Positions 54,198 to 64,000 of a stretch of 64,000 nt of DNA are shown piece by piece. Source of the DNA: Penicillium oxalicum. Its lineage: Eukaryota > Ascomycota > Eurotiomycetes > Eurotiales > Aspergillaceae. Position 1 is the first letter of the stretch. Every line of letters begins with the position of its first letter. Under the pieces are notes generated by a model. It was not told the DNA's origin. It made no database searches and saw only the letters and a list, made by a program, of their open reading frames with translations. Location of the stretch: contig NC_064650.1 of assembly GCF_001723175.1 (NCBI RefSeq), positions 744,001 through 808,000 on the forward strand. The letters are read 5' to 3'. The translations under genes and the position numbers were made by a program.

Positions 54198-55351
54198 TCA
54201 ACGCAGGCCCAAATCCCTGGCCTCCAGAGCGACGATCTCAGGAATCATGTCGATCAGCTTTGGCATTTTGGGCTCCCATCCTAGAAGCTTGCGAGCGCGA
54301 ATCGCGCGTCCGCGTGAATTCGAGCCCCAGGCGTAGTGGGCGGTTGGAGAGATCTTGTTCACCGCCTCGATATCCAACTCTTTCGCATCGGGAGAATCAA
54401 TGAATCCCTGCACGTGGGCTTGCTTTGCAATTTCGCGCTGAATATCACCCCAGATAAAAGATCCGTCCTCGGCGAAATAATAGCCCTCGTCGTTCCACGT
54501 TGCTTTGCCACCGCCCTGACTGGCGGCATCTCCGAGAGTAAGGAAGAGGTTGCTCAAGTCTTGGACGTGAACTTCGTGCCAGATGTTCTCGCCCTTGCCA
54601 ATAAGGAATCCTGAGCCACGAGTCAGGACGATGGCGCTGAGTCGGTACGCCTGGCTACTCTTAGTTTTCACTGGGCCCCGGCCAGGTCCCGAGATGGTGG
54701 GAGGGCAAATAATTGCCGTGCGCACACTGGCTGGGCTCTCCCTCCCCATGTTGATGACAATCTTGTCGACATCTCGGTGAATACCATCATCAGGGAAGTT
54801 GATCATCTCGCTGATTCCCTCCCAGTCGTCGTATTTTTTGGGTCGTTCAATTCCCATCGTGCCTGCACGTTTGTCCTCAATGGTTAGAATACCTGTGCCC
54901 GAGGTATGGATCAGCCACAATGGCTGGTCGGCAGTGTGATGTCGGGCACCCCGAGCGATGGCCTCGGCCGACGCGACATGGTCGCAGTTGGCACAGTCTG
55001 GTACGAATCAAGCAAACCCGTGAGAAGTGATCCAAGACACCTGATCATGACTGCAAGACTCACTGAACACAATATTGGCGTTCTTGGCCTGGTCTTCAAT
55101 GAGCTCAACCGAGTCCAAATCTCCCTGAATGATGCGAATGTTTGGGTATTTGCTCGACACTAGATCCGCCTTCTCTTGAGTGCGGACTAAAGCGGTGATT
55201 TCCCAATCTGGATGGGCCTTGACGATCGTGTGTAAGACTTCTCCACCGATATAACCGGTAGCACCAGTGCTGCACCGCCTCTGTGTTAGACACAAGATTC
55301 AAAAAATTCGAATGTAGCAGCCACTTACAGGAAGACCTTGACGGGGGACAT
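54198..55351 (-). CDS. NAD(P)-binding epimerase/NmrA-like protein
   Basis: Three exons (55351-55329, 55269-55064, 54997-54198) give 342 aa. The 23-nt first exon encodes MSPVKVF, and intron 1 splits the nucleotide-binding glycine motif LTGATGYIGG. The Rossmann order continues with ITALVRTQEKAD and IIQGDLDS, then (after intron 2) NCDHVASAEAIARG, a IHTSGTG strand, and CPPTISGPGRGP. This is the extended-SDR/NAD-epimerase fold. The usual YxxxK catalytic pair is not evident, so it may be an NmrA-like sensor or an atypical reductase. Relatives are annotated as nucleoside-diphosphate-sugar epimerases in fungi. Cytosolic, as no targeting signal is seen. Confidence 0.88.
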
Positions 55352-57042
55352 GATTTGAAGGACGGATGCTTAGGATCTTCGCAATACTCTAGCAAAGGCG
55401 ACTCGAGAAACGACCCAAAAGCTCGTCAATCTGCGTAAATGAAGAATGTGGCACTAAAGTGGTGCAAAGGAATTCTGCACGATCTTTGAATTATGTTTGG
55501 TTTAGGTTGTGCCTGTGCTTTGAAATCATGGTGCAGGCGTCGACCAGTGCCATTGGACAGTCGAACACCACGATGGACCATCTGCAAGTACATAGTGGAT
55601 ACTCCCGTCGATCGGGACTGGCCCTCGCAAGGGGGGCATAGACATCGACCATCGCATCTGGTGTCATTTGCAACGTCCTCAAGCCCAAGAGATCTTCAGT
55701 TATGGCTTTTTCAACTTCATTTCATTCAAGACTGCCCATTGTCATATGCTTGGTGACCTGTCGTACTTGGGCTGCACTGAATGCCGAAAGAGCCATGTGT
55801 TGAGATGCCATGATTCCAAGGCACCAAAGCGGCCTTCAGCGGCTGTTCCCGGTTGGGGCCGTACGACAGCCTGGCATGACGCGCGCCAGGTACCCCCATG
55901 AACAGATCTCACCGTGTACCCTGACTTCCTGTAGCCTCGCCGAGCATATCAACCTCCGTTGATACTACCGATTCCCTTCTGCTTCAAGGGGTAATGAGGC
56001 GGTTTTCACCGTCAAAATCAACCAAATAGGCGGACGATGACTCTTTGAAGGGAGTTCTGCTTCGTTTTCATTCTTGCTAGTGCAAGTGACGTTGAAGCAG
56101 TGACCACTTTTGATTTCGTTGCAGATTGTTCGTCCGACTTGTGCCCGATGCCTGACACATGGGCAACCTATCGAGGGTAGGGGCTCAAGGCCTGTAAGCA
56201 TTCCTATGCAGAAAGATGATAAACAACATGTGATCTTCCTCGAGAGCGAGTCGTCTACAAGTCCCGGAGTCTTAAGCTGATGTACTCATGCCTAAATGCA
56301 TGACACCTTCATACTCCATCTTACTGACTGACATCCGGGAGGTTGGGCTTGTACATTCGACCCTGGGGGTAAAGTTTACGGCTCGTGGTTTGTCTCTCGA
56401 CTATCCCTTTCCATTTTTCTACTTCAAAATGACTACTAGTCAGAGCTTGGCGCAATGAAAAGGCATCTCGATTTTGACGGGGGAAAGATCCCCCCGCATG
56501 ACGTCAGTTGATCTTCGATCTCGAGGTCGAGACTTTGGTGTCAGGTTGTCAACTGATTAAAGATGTTCCGGTCCGACCCTGTGGAGCGTGGAACGGGTCA
56601 TTACGAGTGTATCGTATCAGTGAATTGTCGGCGGTCATCACAAGCCCCAAAACCGGTTGGCGGCTTGCAAGGCCCAGGCAATCGCTCTTTACCGCCGAGA
56701 GCGATCACTTGTCGCTGTCGCGTTGCGGGTCTCTTTTCTTGGACAAACTGGGAGGCACATGGCGTAGACGCCTATGACGCCACCATCTCGAGTTGCTCCT
56801 TCATTAAGACCACAGCTACTTCGGTTGGCACCACTGCGTAGATTAAACCATCGGACATCCGAGGAAGACCAGAGATCACTTCTCCTTCCAAGCTTCCCTC
56901 ACTCTCTCACAGTCGCGCGTTCGTGAAGAACCCATATTCTTTTATCAATGCAATAGACTCTTTCCGACCCATACAATTCTCTTCCAAAAGAAGAAGGAAA
57001 AAAAGACCAACCCCCCGGCAAAAAGTCATCGCGCCCATCCTC
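55352..57042. other. intergenic 1.7 kb, divergent promoter region, CRE at 56499-56506
   Basis: No gene is recognised. A perfect TGACGTCA at 56499-56506 lies ~540 nt upstream of the histidine-kinase ATG. A short frame around 55770-55810 has CxxC followed by basic residues but no zinc-cluster spacing. Confidence 0.5.
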
Positions 57043-60000
57043 ATGACACCGGGAGCTAAAAGCGGCGAGGGCGGCGTTCCCCGCCGATTTGCCTACAATC
57101 AAGATGCCGCACGCGAGCGAGAAATGCACCTGTATGCTATGAATCGCGTGATTGGGACCTTGGCGGAAAGGAGTGGAAGATGCCGTTCAGTGATCTAACC
57201 AGGACGTGGGTTGTAGATATCTGCCATATTGGGGCTTTTCCGAATCCGAGAAATTCGCGCAGCAATCCGTTGGACACCATCCCAATGTCTCTCGGGACAA
57301 CGTTCTGACCGTCTTTGCCCAACTGGCAAGTTTGCGACTGGAAGCCAGTCGAGCCCTCATCTCCCTCTTCGATCGGACAACACAGCATGTGGTCGCGGAG
57401 GCGACGCCGCATCTGGGTTTACGGAGCGCGAAAAGTGGTCAGGATGCGAAATGCCTCTGGCGAGGAGTCCAGCGACTCCCGCGAGATCATATCCCCATGT
57501 GCGACCAGGCGATGAGCACATTTGTGAATGAGAAAAAGGACATGTTCCTGGTGTCCGACCTCAAGGCCGACCCCCGTTTCCAATCGCACAACTCGGTCAC
57601 AGGTCCTCCGCATCACCGATTCTATGTCTCCGTTCCGATCAAATCTCTCGACGAATATGTTATCGGTAGTATCGCAGTCCTGGACGATAAGCCGCGCGAC
57701 TCCCTGACGGACGAACAGCACCATTTTCTGCAGGAGCTCAGTCTGACGGTCATGGATCATTTGCTCTCACAGCGGGCCATGCGGGAGGAGTATCGCGAGG
57801 AAAAGATGGTTCGCGCGCTCGGATTGTTCGTTCAAGGAAAGTCTGATCTTTCAGAGGGCATTGATAGTCGCTATGGCACAGAGTCCAGCCTCAATCAACT
57901 CAACGCGAAATTGGAGCAGTTCAAGCTGTCCAAGCAAAAGGGAACCCCCGAGGAGAACGACACCAACCACGATGGAAGAGGACGCAGTTCCGACACACCC
58001 GAAGACAGTGCAACGGATCGGGAGTTCGAGAAGGGGGAGTCGACGAGAAGTCGCTCGCCAGTCCACAAGTTCAAAGTGGACGAGCAGGTGCAAGAGCAAG
58101 ACCCCAACGACAACTCCAAGGCCGAGAATGCGCAACGGCCGTCCTTGTCTCCGACGACCAGTCATTTGCAGAAATCGCTAGCGCCATCAAATGTGCAATC
58201 AGTCCTCAACCGAGCCTCGTGTCTCATGAATCAGGCGCTGGATGTGGAGGGGGCTATGTTTATAGACGCTACAGTGTATGCTCGACGCCAGATGATTGGG
58301 TCTGACAACCAAGAAGGCCCAGAGTCAGTTATGTCCCACCTTGAGTCTGAGGACCACGAACTGAATTTGGATGACTTCCACGGGCCGAAAAGTTTAGTAC
58401 TCGGCTACTCTACATCGGAGAATTCGAGCAGAGATAATGACCAGGCCAGCCATTACGTGTCTTTGCCGGGAGCTTTCGTCTCCTACCTGATCGACAAATA
58501 TCCCCGAGGAAAGATCTTCCACATTGAGAAGGATGGTTCTGTCGCATTAAGTTATGAGGGCCTGGCTGATGATGTGACCCAGAATCACAGAAACGCCAAG
58601 ACAGTCTTGGAGGAGCAACCAAAGGAGAAAAACCTCCGGGAGGAAACTCTGGAAATTCGCCAACTACACAAGATTCTACCGGAGGCCCGATGCATTGCAA
58701 TCTACCCAGTCTGGGACTTCCAACGGAGCCGCTGGTTTACCGTGAATCTCGTGTGGTCCAACGACCCAGGCCGAGTCTTGTCAGAACCCAAGGATTTGAC
58801 CTACATGGCCGCTTTCAGCAACAGTGTCATGGCTGAGGTCTCGAGAATGGACATCGAGGCGGCCGACAGAGCGAAAAGTGATTTTATCTCTTCCATCTCG
58901 CACGAACTTCGATCACCCCTTCATGGCGTTCTTGGTACAGTGGAATTGCTCCAGGAGACGGCGACCACGTTCACCCAGCGTGGTCTGGTTGAAACTGTGT
59001 ACAGCTGTGGTCGTACACTCTTAGACACCCTCAATCATTTACTGGATTACGCCAAGATCAACACGATGATGGCGGGCAAGTCGCCTAATCAGGATGGTAA
59101 ACAGTCCGGAAGTTCTGGTTCAAATATCGCCGTTCCCGGCCTTGTTCAAGACGAAGATCTCAGTATACTCGTGCAAGAGGTGGTGGAAGGGTTACTTGCC
59201 GGAGCCGAATTTTATAATCGGGAATCCAGCTCTGCCACCGAGCCAAACAGTAAGGGGAATCGTCAATCTTCCCACTTCACTCCAATGGGAAACCACGGTC
59301 GTCGCATCATGACGATTGTGGACATTGAGCGCCATGACAGCTGGCGCTATCCCGTTTACGCTGGAGCGTGGAGGCGAGTGGTGATGAATCTGTTCGGCAA
59401 TGCTTTGAAATACACCCAAGCTGGGTACATCAGACTTTTCATGAAGAAGTGCACTATGACAACAAATGACAAGCAGACAGTACCAGCAATCTGCCTCACG
59501 ATTAGTGACTCCGGCCGAGGCATGTCCCAGGATTTCCTGCTTCATCATCTCTACATCCCATTTTTGCAAGAGGACACGCAAGCTCCTGGATTGGGCGTGG
59601 GACTTCATTTGGTGCATCAGATCGTCAAGTCCTTGAATGGGAAAATTGAATTCAGGAGCGAGGTGGGCAAAGGAACCGATGTCGACGTAATCCTGCCCGT
59701 CCCAGGCCCCAAACCTGGTCCCACCTCTCCGTCACAATTCGATTACCTACGTGAACGTCTCGAGGGAATGACCGTCTCCCTCTTCACGCAGAGCTTGGCC
59801 AGGGATGATCTCGGAATTCGCCCTGATGTGTTTGAAGAAATTCGAACGACCTTGAGTCGGATGGTTAGTGACTGGTTTGGTTTGAAAGTGCTGGGCCCCG
59901 AGGAACTGAAGCAGCAAGATGCGGACTTCTTGATCGTCACTGAACACGAATATCGGTCGTTGGCTCACGATTCCGCGGAATCGGACGTGGGGAGTCTGGT

Positions 60001-60895
60001 GAAATCAAAGAGCTCTCACCCTTTGATTGTGCTCAGTGCTCAGGCCAGTAGTTGGAGAGTGGTCAAAGAGCGTAATCAAGATCGGGCGTTATTCTTGTCC
60101 CAACCGTGAGTGGCAACCTCATTGAACATGACGACCGCCGTGTCTGTGCTAACAAAGCTATTGCAGGGTGAGCCCTAAGACCATGGCAACGGTTTTCGAG
60201 CATTGTCTGGACCAGGATGGAATTCCCGAGGCATCTACGACACGGTCGGGCAGTTATTCTCCAAGGTCATCTCGAGAGAACAGCGCCGAAAAGTCCGAAA
60301 GTGGCAGCAAGAAAACCGACGCTGAGCAAGCAGTGGCCAATATAGAAGAAGAACAAGAAGAGCCAGTGAAGAAGGTGCTTCTTGTCGAAGATAACAATGT
60401 CAACTTGAAGGTTCGAGAACCTCACATCCTTTCCTGACTGCCCGGAGCGTTTCATGCTGACAAATTTGCCCACCTCCGCTTTAGATCATTGAGACTTGTG
60501 TTCGCAACGCAGGGCTGGCCTACGAGTCCGCCGTGAATGGGCTACAAGCATTGGAGAAGTTCAAAGGCGAACGATTCGACGCAGTCGTAATGGGTATGTC
60601 CGATCCCCGCCACACAGCCCAGCTCTTGTCCTGTCCCACACCGACATGCAGGTCACTCATAAAAACATCTTTAGATATTTCCATGCCCATCATGGACGGT
60701 CTCACCGCGACTCGAGAAATGCGAATGTACGAAAAGAGCGCCGGCCTGCCCCGCACCGCCATCATCATTCTGACAGCCGTCCTCTCCGCGGACATGCAAC
60801 AAGAAGCGCAAGTCAGCGGCGTTGACAAGTTCTTGACTAAACCAACACCGCTCAAGAAACTCCGGGAGTTACTTCAAAACCTACCCAACTTATGA
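57043..60895 (+). CDS. soluble hybrid histidine kinase with receiver domain
   Basis: The start is the ATG at 57043. The junction with the long exon (open from about 57203 to 60105) is not resolved. A 55-nt intron 57148-57202 keeps phase but lacks a good branch site. The later introns are 60106-60166, 60411-60484 and 60594-60673. An N-terminal GAF-like domain (ASRALISLFDRTTQHVVAEAT ... VPIKSLDEYVIGSIAVLD) is followed by a ~450-residue linker, partly low-complexity. Then come the H-box ISHELRSPLHG (His at 58901-58903), the N-box NLFGNALKYT, and G-boxes DSGRGM and GLGVGLHLV. The receiver (KKVLLVEDNN) has its phospho-Asp in MDISMP, split by an intron. No membrane segment is seen. It belongs to the fungal hybrid-kinase phosphorelay. 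Ligand and group are unknown. Confidence 0.92.
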
Positions 60896-61507
60896 TTCTG
60901 TATTATCACTGCAACTTTGCATCACCTACTAACCACCCCACCTGTCGCCCCTGGCGTTTATTCGGGCAGACATGGGTACATTTTCGTCAAGCGTTCCATT
61001 CATCATGTGTAATTTAGTTTCCAAGGAAGTATCCTTTAGTGTCTCTCTATATGCGAAAACGAAGCGATGAGTTTACGATCCTAGACCGATATTATCTTCG
61101 CGTTCAGTATAGACTGTTTTTGCCCCTTCCCATTCGAACCGATAGACTTTGCCGCTGAATACAAGCGATTTTTGTACATTCATGCATTGTGTGCGAACTC
61201 TGCCAACCCGGCCTATGGGGCAGCGCACGCCTACAATCCTCGATCTCTACAGTCTGATCATTTGACTCGTTGTATACAGACTCGAAGTGGGATGTTTATT
61301 TCATGAAGACGTGGTGGCGAATCAATTGACAATCGATAACCAGAACGTTTAGTAGTGAAGAAGCACGTGCGGACTAACGGACAAAAAAAAGAGAGAGAGA
61401 AGGAGAAAAACAAGCGCGGCAGTAACATGGAGGGGGAATCACGTAGTCGTGTTCAGGCTAAATTTACAGAATTAGCTCAACATTAAACCTGACTGGTCGC
61501 GCCTAGG
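60896..61507. other. intergenic, convergent 3' ends
   Basis: This lies between the stops of the kinase and Vps17. It holds an A/GA-rich tract near 61382-61410. No gene is seen. Confidence 0.5.
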
Positions 61508-63369
61508 TCAGAACGTGCTGGTCGCAAGTCGACTGGCCGCATTGCGTGCATCGAGTCGATCCTCGTCTTCCTCGGCAATAGATCCGACCTGGCTGGTTGC
61601 GCGTGCTCGACCATGAGTGGATTCGGCCATGGTCTCCTCCTCGCCCTCCTCATCACCCGGGCCAGTGAAGCTTCCACTCATGCTCCGACCCAGAGTATCC
61701 GATCGTCGAGGGATGCCACTCCACGCATCACCCTTGGGGCCCTGACTCGACGACATGTTTGCTCGTCGCACGGCAGGATGGGCTTCGCGACCGAGGCGGC
61801 TCAGACCACCGGAAGCATCAATGCTACGGATGTCCGGTCGGACGCTTTCCAGTGTGGCCAGAGTCCGCCGCTCAGCTTCAATTTGGCGCAGAGTGTACTC
61901 GCGCAGGCTTGAAAGCAGGTCGTTCGTAGTCCGATCGAACCATTTCCGTTTCTCCTGCAGCAGATTGGTCGTCACGCGCTGGGTTCGCTTGGTCAGGTAA
62001 TCCTCATGACTCTCGGCCTCCTCGAGAGCATTGAGCGCCTCGTCCACCTTATCGGAGCGGACCGAGGAGCTGACCTTCAGTCGGTCTGCTGCGGACCGCC
62101 TGCTTCGAGAGGTTTGCTGTGCTTGAAGTAGCTCTCGCAGTAAAATGTGGCGGTTCGTCAGGGTCTCCTTGACAATGAATGCATCGGATGAGTGATAACT
62201 CAGCGGCTCGCCCAACGTGGTCGCTTCGGCAGTGGCTTGTATCGCGTGGTAGTCACCCACAGTCTGAATGATTTTGCCAAGCTTTCGATAGGCCGTACCC
62301 AGGCCAGGATGAGTTTCCTGCACAGCCATCTGACCGAGCTTCACACCAAAATCAGACTCGGCAAGCCCAACACCTAGTGTCGCATTAGCTACCACTTTGG
62401 ATATATGCAAGGAAACTGACGACTGTATCTCTTACCCCTCCGAGACTTGACCACGCGGTCGACTTTGTGGCTCGTGTCCATGGCGCCCAAATAAAACATC
62501 TTCACAATTGGACGAGCCGCTTGCAGTTCGGGAGTATCATCGGGGGGAGGCGCAAACTGCTTTAGCATCTTGCGACGGACACCTGTTGCAGGCTGCTTCA
62601 TACGCAGCACAGGGCTGTAGCCGAAATCACTTTCGACGAAGAGCATGACCTCGTCGTCCTGAATCAGGATGTCGTTGCTCAAGATTGTATTCAGCCAGCG
62701 CTGCATGGAGGCCTTGACTCGAATCTCGTCTTCCTCGGTCCCGGCACCGGCTGGAGTCACTGGCGGAGGCACCGCAGGAACCAATGCTTCTGGGTTAGCC
62801 GAGAGCAGATGATCGGCGAGCTTAATGAATTCGGAGTGCGTGCGGCGGACATCACGGTATTGAGTCGTACGGAATTTGGGGATATTGGTCTTTCAAAAGT
62901 CAAACATGCAGTCAGCTATCGGTTGCCGCGCATCTGATTCCCCCGGATGCTGTGGTCATTGACTCACATGCACATCAAACCGAAGGACCGGATCCTTCTT
63001 CCCTGTTCTCTCCAGGCCGGTAATCTTGGCTTGGATCTTATAAGCGGGCGCCGGTGGGCGAGAGGTCGGTCGTAACCCTGTTTGGTAGCGCGCGGGGAGT
63101 TGCTGATGGCGTTGCGCAGCAAACGGTTCATCGTAATCCGGATCACCCAATTGAGGACTCTGCAACTGCGCCGACAGATCTGCTGCTTGAGCTACATCGT
63201 CATTATCTCTGGCCGCAGCCTCGGACGACTGGCGCTGAGCAGGCGACGGAGATGCCGGGTGGTCGCCGTTGACGGAGGTGGGGAAGGCTGATCGGTCGGC
63301 ACGCGGAGAGCCCCAGGGAGAGGCGTCTGCCGGGTGCTCTGGATCATTGGAGATGGCCGAATAGTCCAT
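61508..63369 (-). CDS. VPS17: vacuolar sorting protein Vps17 (PX-BAR sorting nexin)
   Basis: Three exons (63369-62968, 62889-62436, 62373-61508) total 1722 nt, 573 aa. A disordered ~105-residue N-terminus precedes a PX domain (YKIQAKITGLERTGKK ... NIPKFRTTQYRDVRRTHSEF). The introns join FDVH to TNIPKF and SRRG to VGLAESDFG in phase. The second half is a BAR domain, with long charged helices such as KVDEALNALEEAESHEDYLTK. The C-terminal ~90 residues are disordered. With Vps5 it forms the SNX-BAR part of retromer, tubulating endosomes for recycling to the Golgi (established). Assignment rests on PX-BAR order and the PDDTPELQAARP / VKMFYLGAM linker typical of fungal Vps17. Confidence 0.9.
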
Positions 63370-63894
63370 TTTGAGTCGGAATTCGAAGCAAGGAGCGCCC
63401 GCTGAGGGATGGAGAGACGAGGTTCAAACGAAGGGGAGAGGCAGGGGGAATCGAGCTGTGCGAGTGACGGAAGGCGTCAGTATTTCATGGCTGGGGATCA
63501 CACTTCCCCCCCCACAATCAGCGTGAGGCCGACCGGAGATATCTCGCACACCTACCTCTCAATACTGCAGACGTAAATCACAAGAGCACTTTTAGAGAAG
63601 CATCTCAAGTGGTAACAGGAAGAGAATGGAAAGCAACAATCCAAGCGATTGGCCGGGGGTTATTGCAGCAGGAGGATGGGATGGAGGAGAGTGAGAGTTA
63701 CGTATGGCGGCCTCGAATGGAGTGCGTGCGCCAAGACTTTGCCTGGCTTCCATTCCTTTTCCATCAACAACCAAACCACCCTGGTGACAAAGCTCCATGC
63801 ATGAGAGCTGTTCTCCAGCTGTCAGATGTTCCGATCGTGGTAGCAGGACTTGTCAATTTCTAATTTTGGCTTGGGACTCAGGAGTCCGTTGAAG
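63370..63894. other. divergent promoter region
   Basis: This is shared between Vps17 (minus) and the gene starting at 63895 (plus). The 84-codon frame at 63609-63863 has no motif. A C8 run lies near 63506. Confidence 0.5.
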
Positions 63895-64000
63895 ATGCTT
63901 GCGGCACCATTGCTTCGCCGTCCTCAGGCCGGGTGGAAGAGCGTCGGCTCAACACTCTGTACGACCCGAGCTGGTTCTGTAAAGAGCGCGCTTCAGGTCA
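63895..64000 (+). CDS. 5' end of a gene, mitochondrial-presequence-like N-terminus (partial)
   Basis: The ATG at 63895 opens a frame to the window edge (35 codons). The visible N-terminus begins MLAAPLLRRPQAGWKS and has many Arg, Lys, Ser and Ala but no acidic residue, which is typical of a mitochondrial matrix presequence. The protein itself lies outside the window, so no family can be named. Confidence 0.55.
   Translation, partial: MLAAPLLRRPQAGWKSVGSTLCTTRAGSVKSALQV

Noticed and set aside
55760..55850. CxxC plus basic residues suggesting a Zn2Cys6 start
   Set aside because: The spacing between cysteines does not fit the six-cysteine pattern, and no regulator domain follows.

Overview
The window is nuclear DNA from a filamentous ascomycete, most likely Eurotiomycetes (Aspergillus/Penicillium type). 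The reasons are short spliceosomal introns (mostly 50-110 nt, with CTAAC/CTGAC-like branch sites), T/C-rich leaders, compact genes on both strands and the fungal protein families present. I reconstructed exon structures by hand. In most multi-exon genes the exon lengths sum to a whole number of codons, which supports the models. I found no rRNA, no convincing tRNA, no CRISPR array and no intact transposon.

Left part (1-12 kb): an accessory, secondary-metabolism-like block. It holds a short-chain dehydrogenase, a three-repeat Myb factor, an adenylation-thiolation-reductase (NRPS-like) gene, a cytochrome P450, a DMATS-type aromatic prenyltransferase and a fungal-specific transcription factor without a zinc cluster. 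The NRPS-like gene carries an in-frame TAG. Its reductase domain stops abruptly where a P450 lacking its N-terminal part begins in another frame, and the P450 has a further 1-nt frame break. The prenyltransferase and regulator are intact. This reads as a decayed gene cluster with an orphaned prenyltransferase.

Middle (13-38 kb): mainly conserved housekeeping genes. They are a SYLF-domain protein, ETF beta subunit, diflavin reductase Tah18, RNA polymerase III subunit Rpc31, an Hsm3-like ARM protein, COP9 signalosome subunit 6, an Ost-alpha/DUF300 membrane protein, an Acinus-like SAP/RRM/RSB protein, ribosomal protein eL30 and, divergent from it, homoserine O-acetyltransferase. A Fic/Doc-domain remnant lies in a gene-poor gap near 27.1 kb.

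Right part (38-64 kb): a 4-kb gene-free stretch, an unrecognised 499-aa protein, a very large THO2 gene, an NmrA/epimerase-like NAD(P)-binding protein, a soluble GAF-type hybrid histidine kinase with receiver domain, Vps17 (PX-BAR) and the start of a gene with a mitochondrial-presequence-like N-terminus that runs off the window. Several themes recur: mRNA export and processing (THO2, Acinus-like), methionine synthesis, redox flavoproteins and signalling. Apart from the 1-12 kb block there is no evidence that neighbours form functional clusters.
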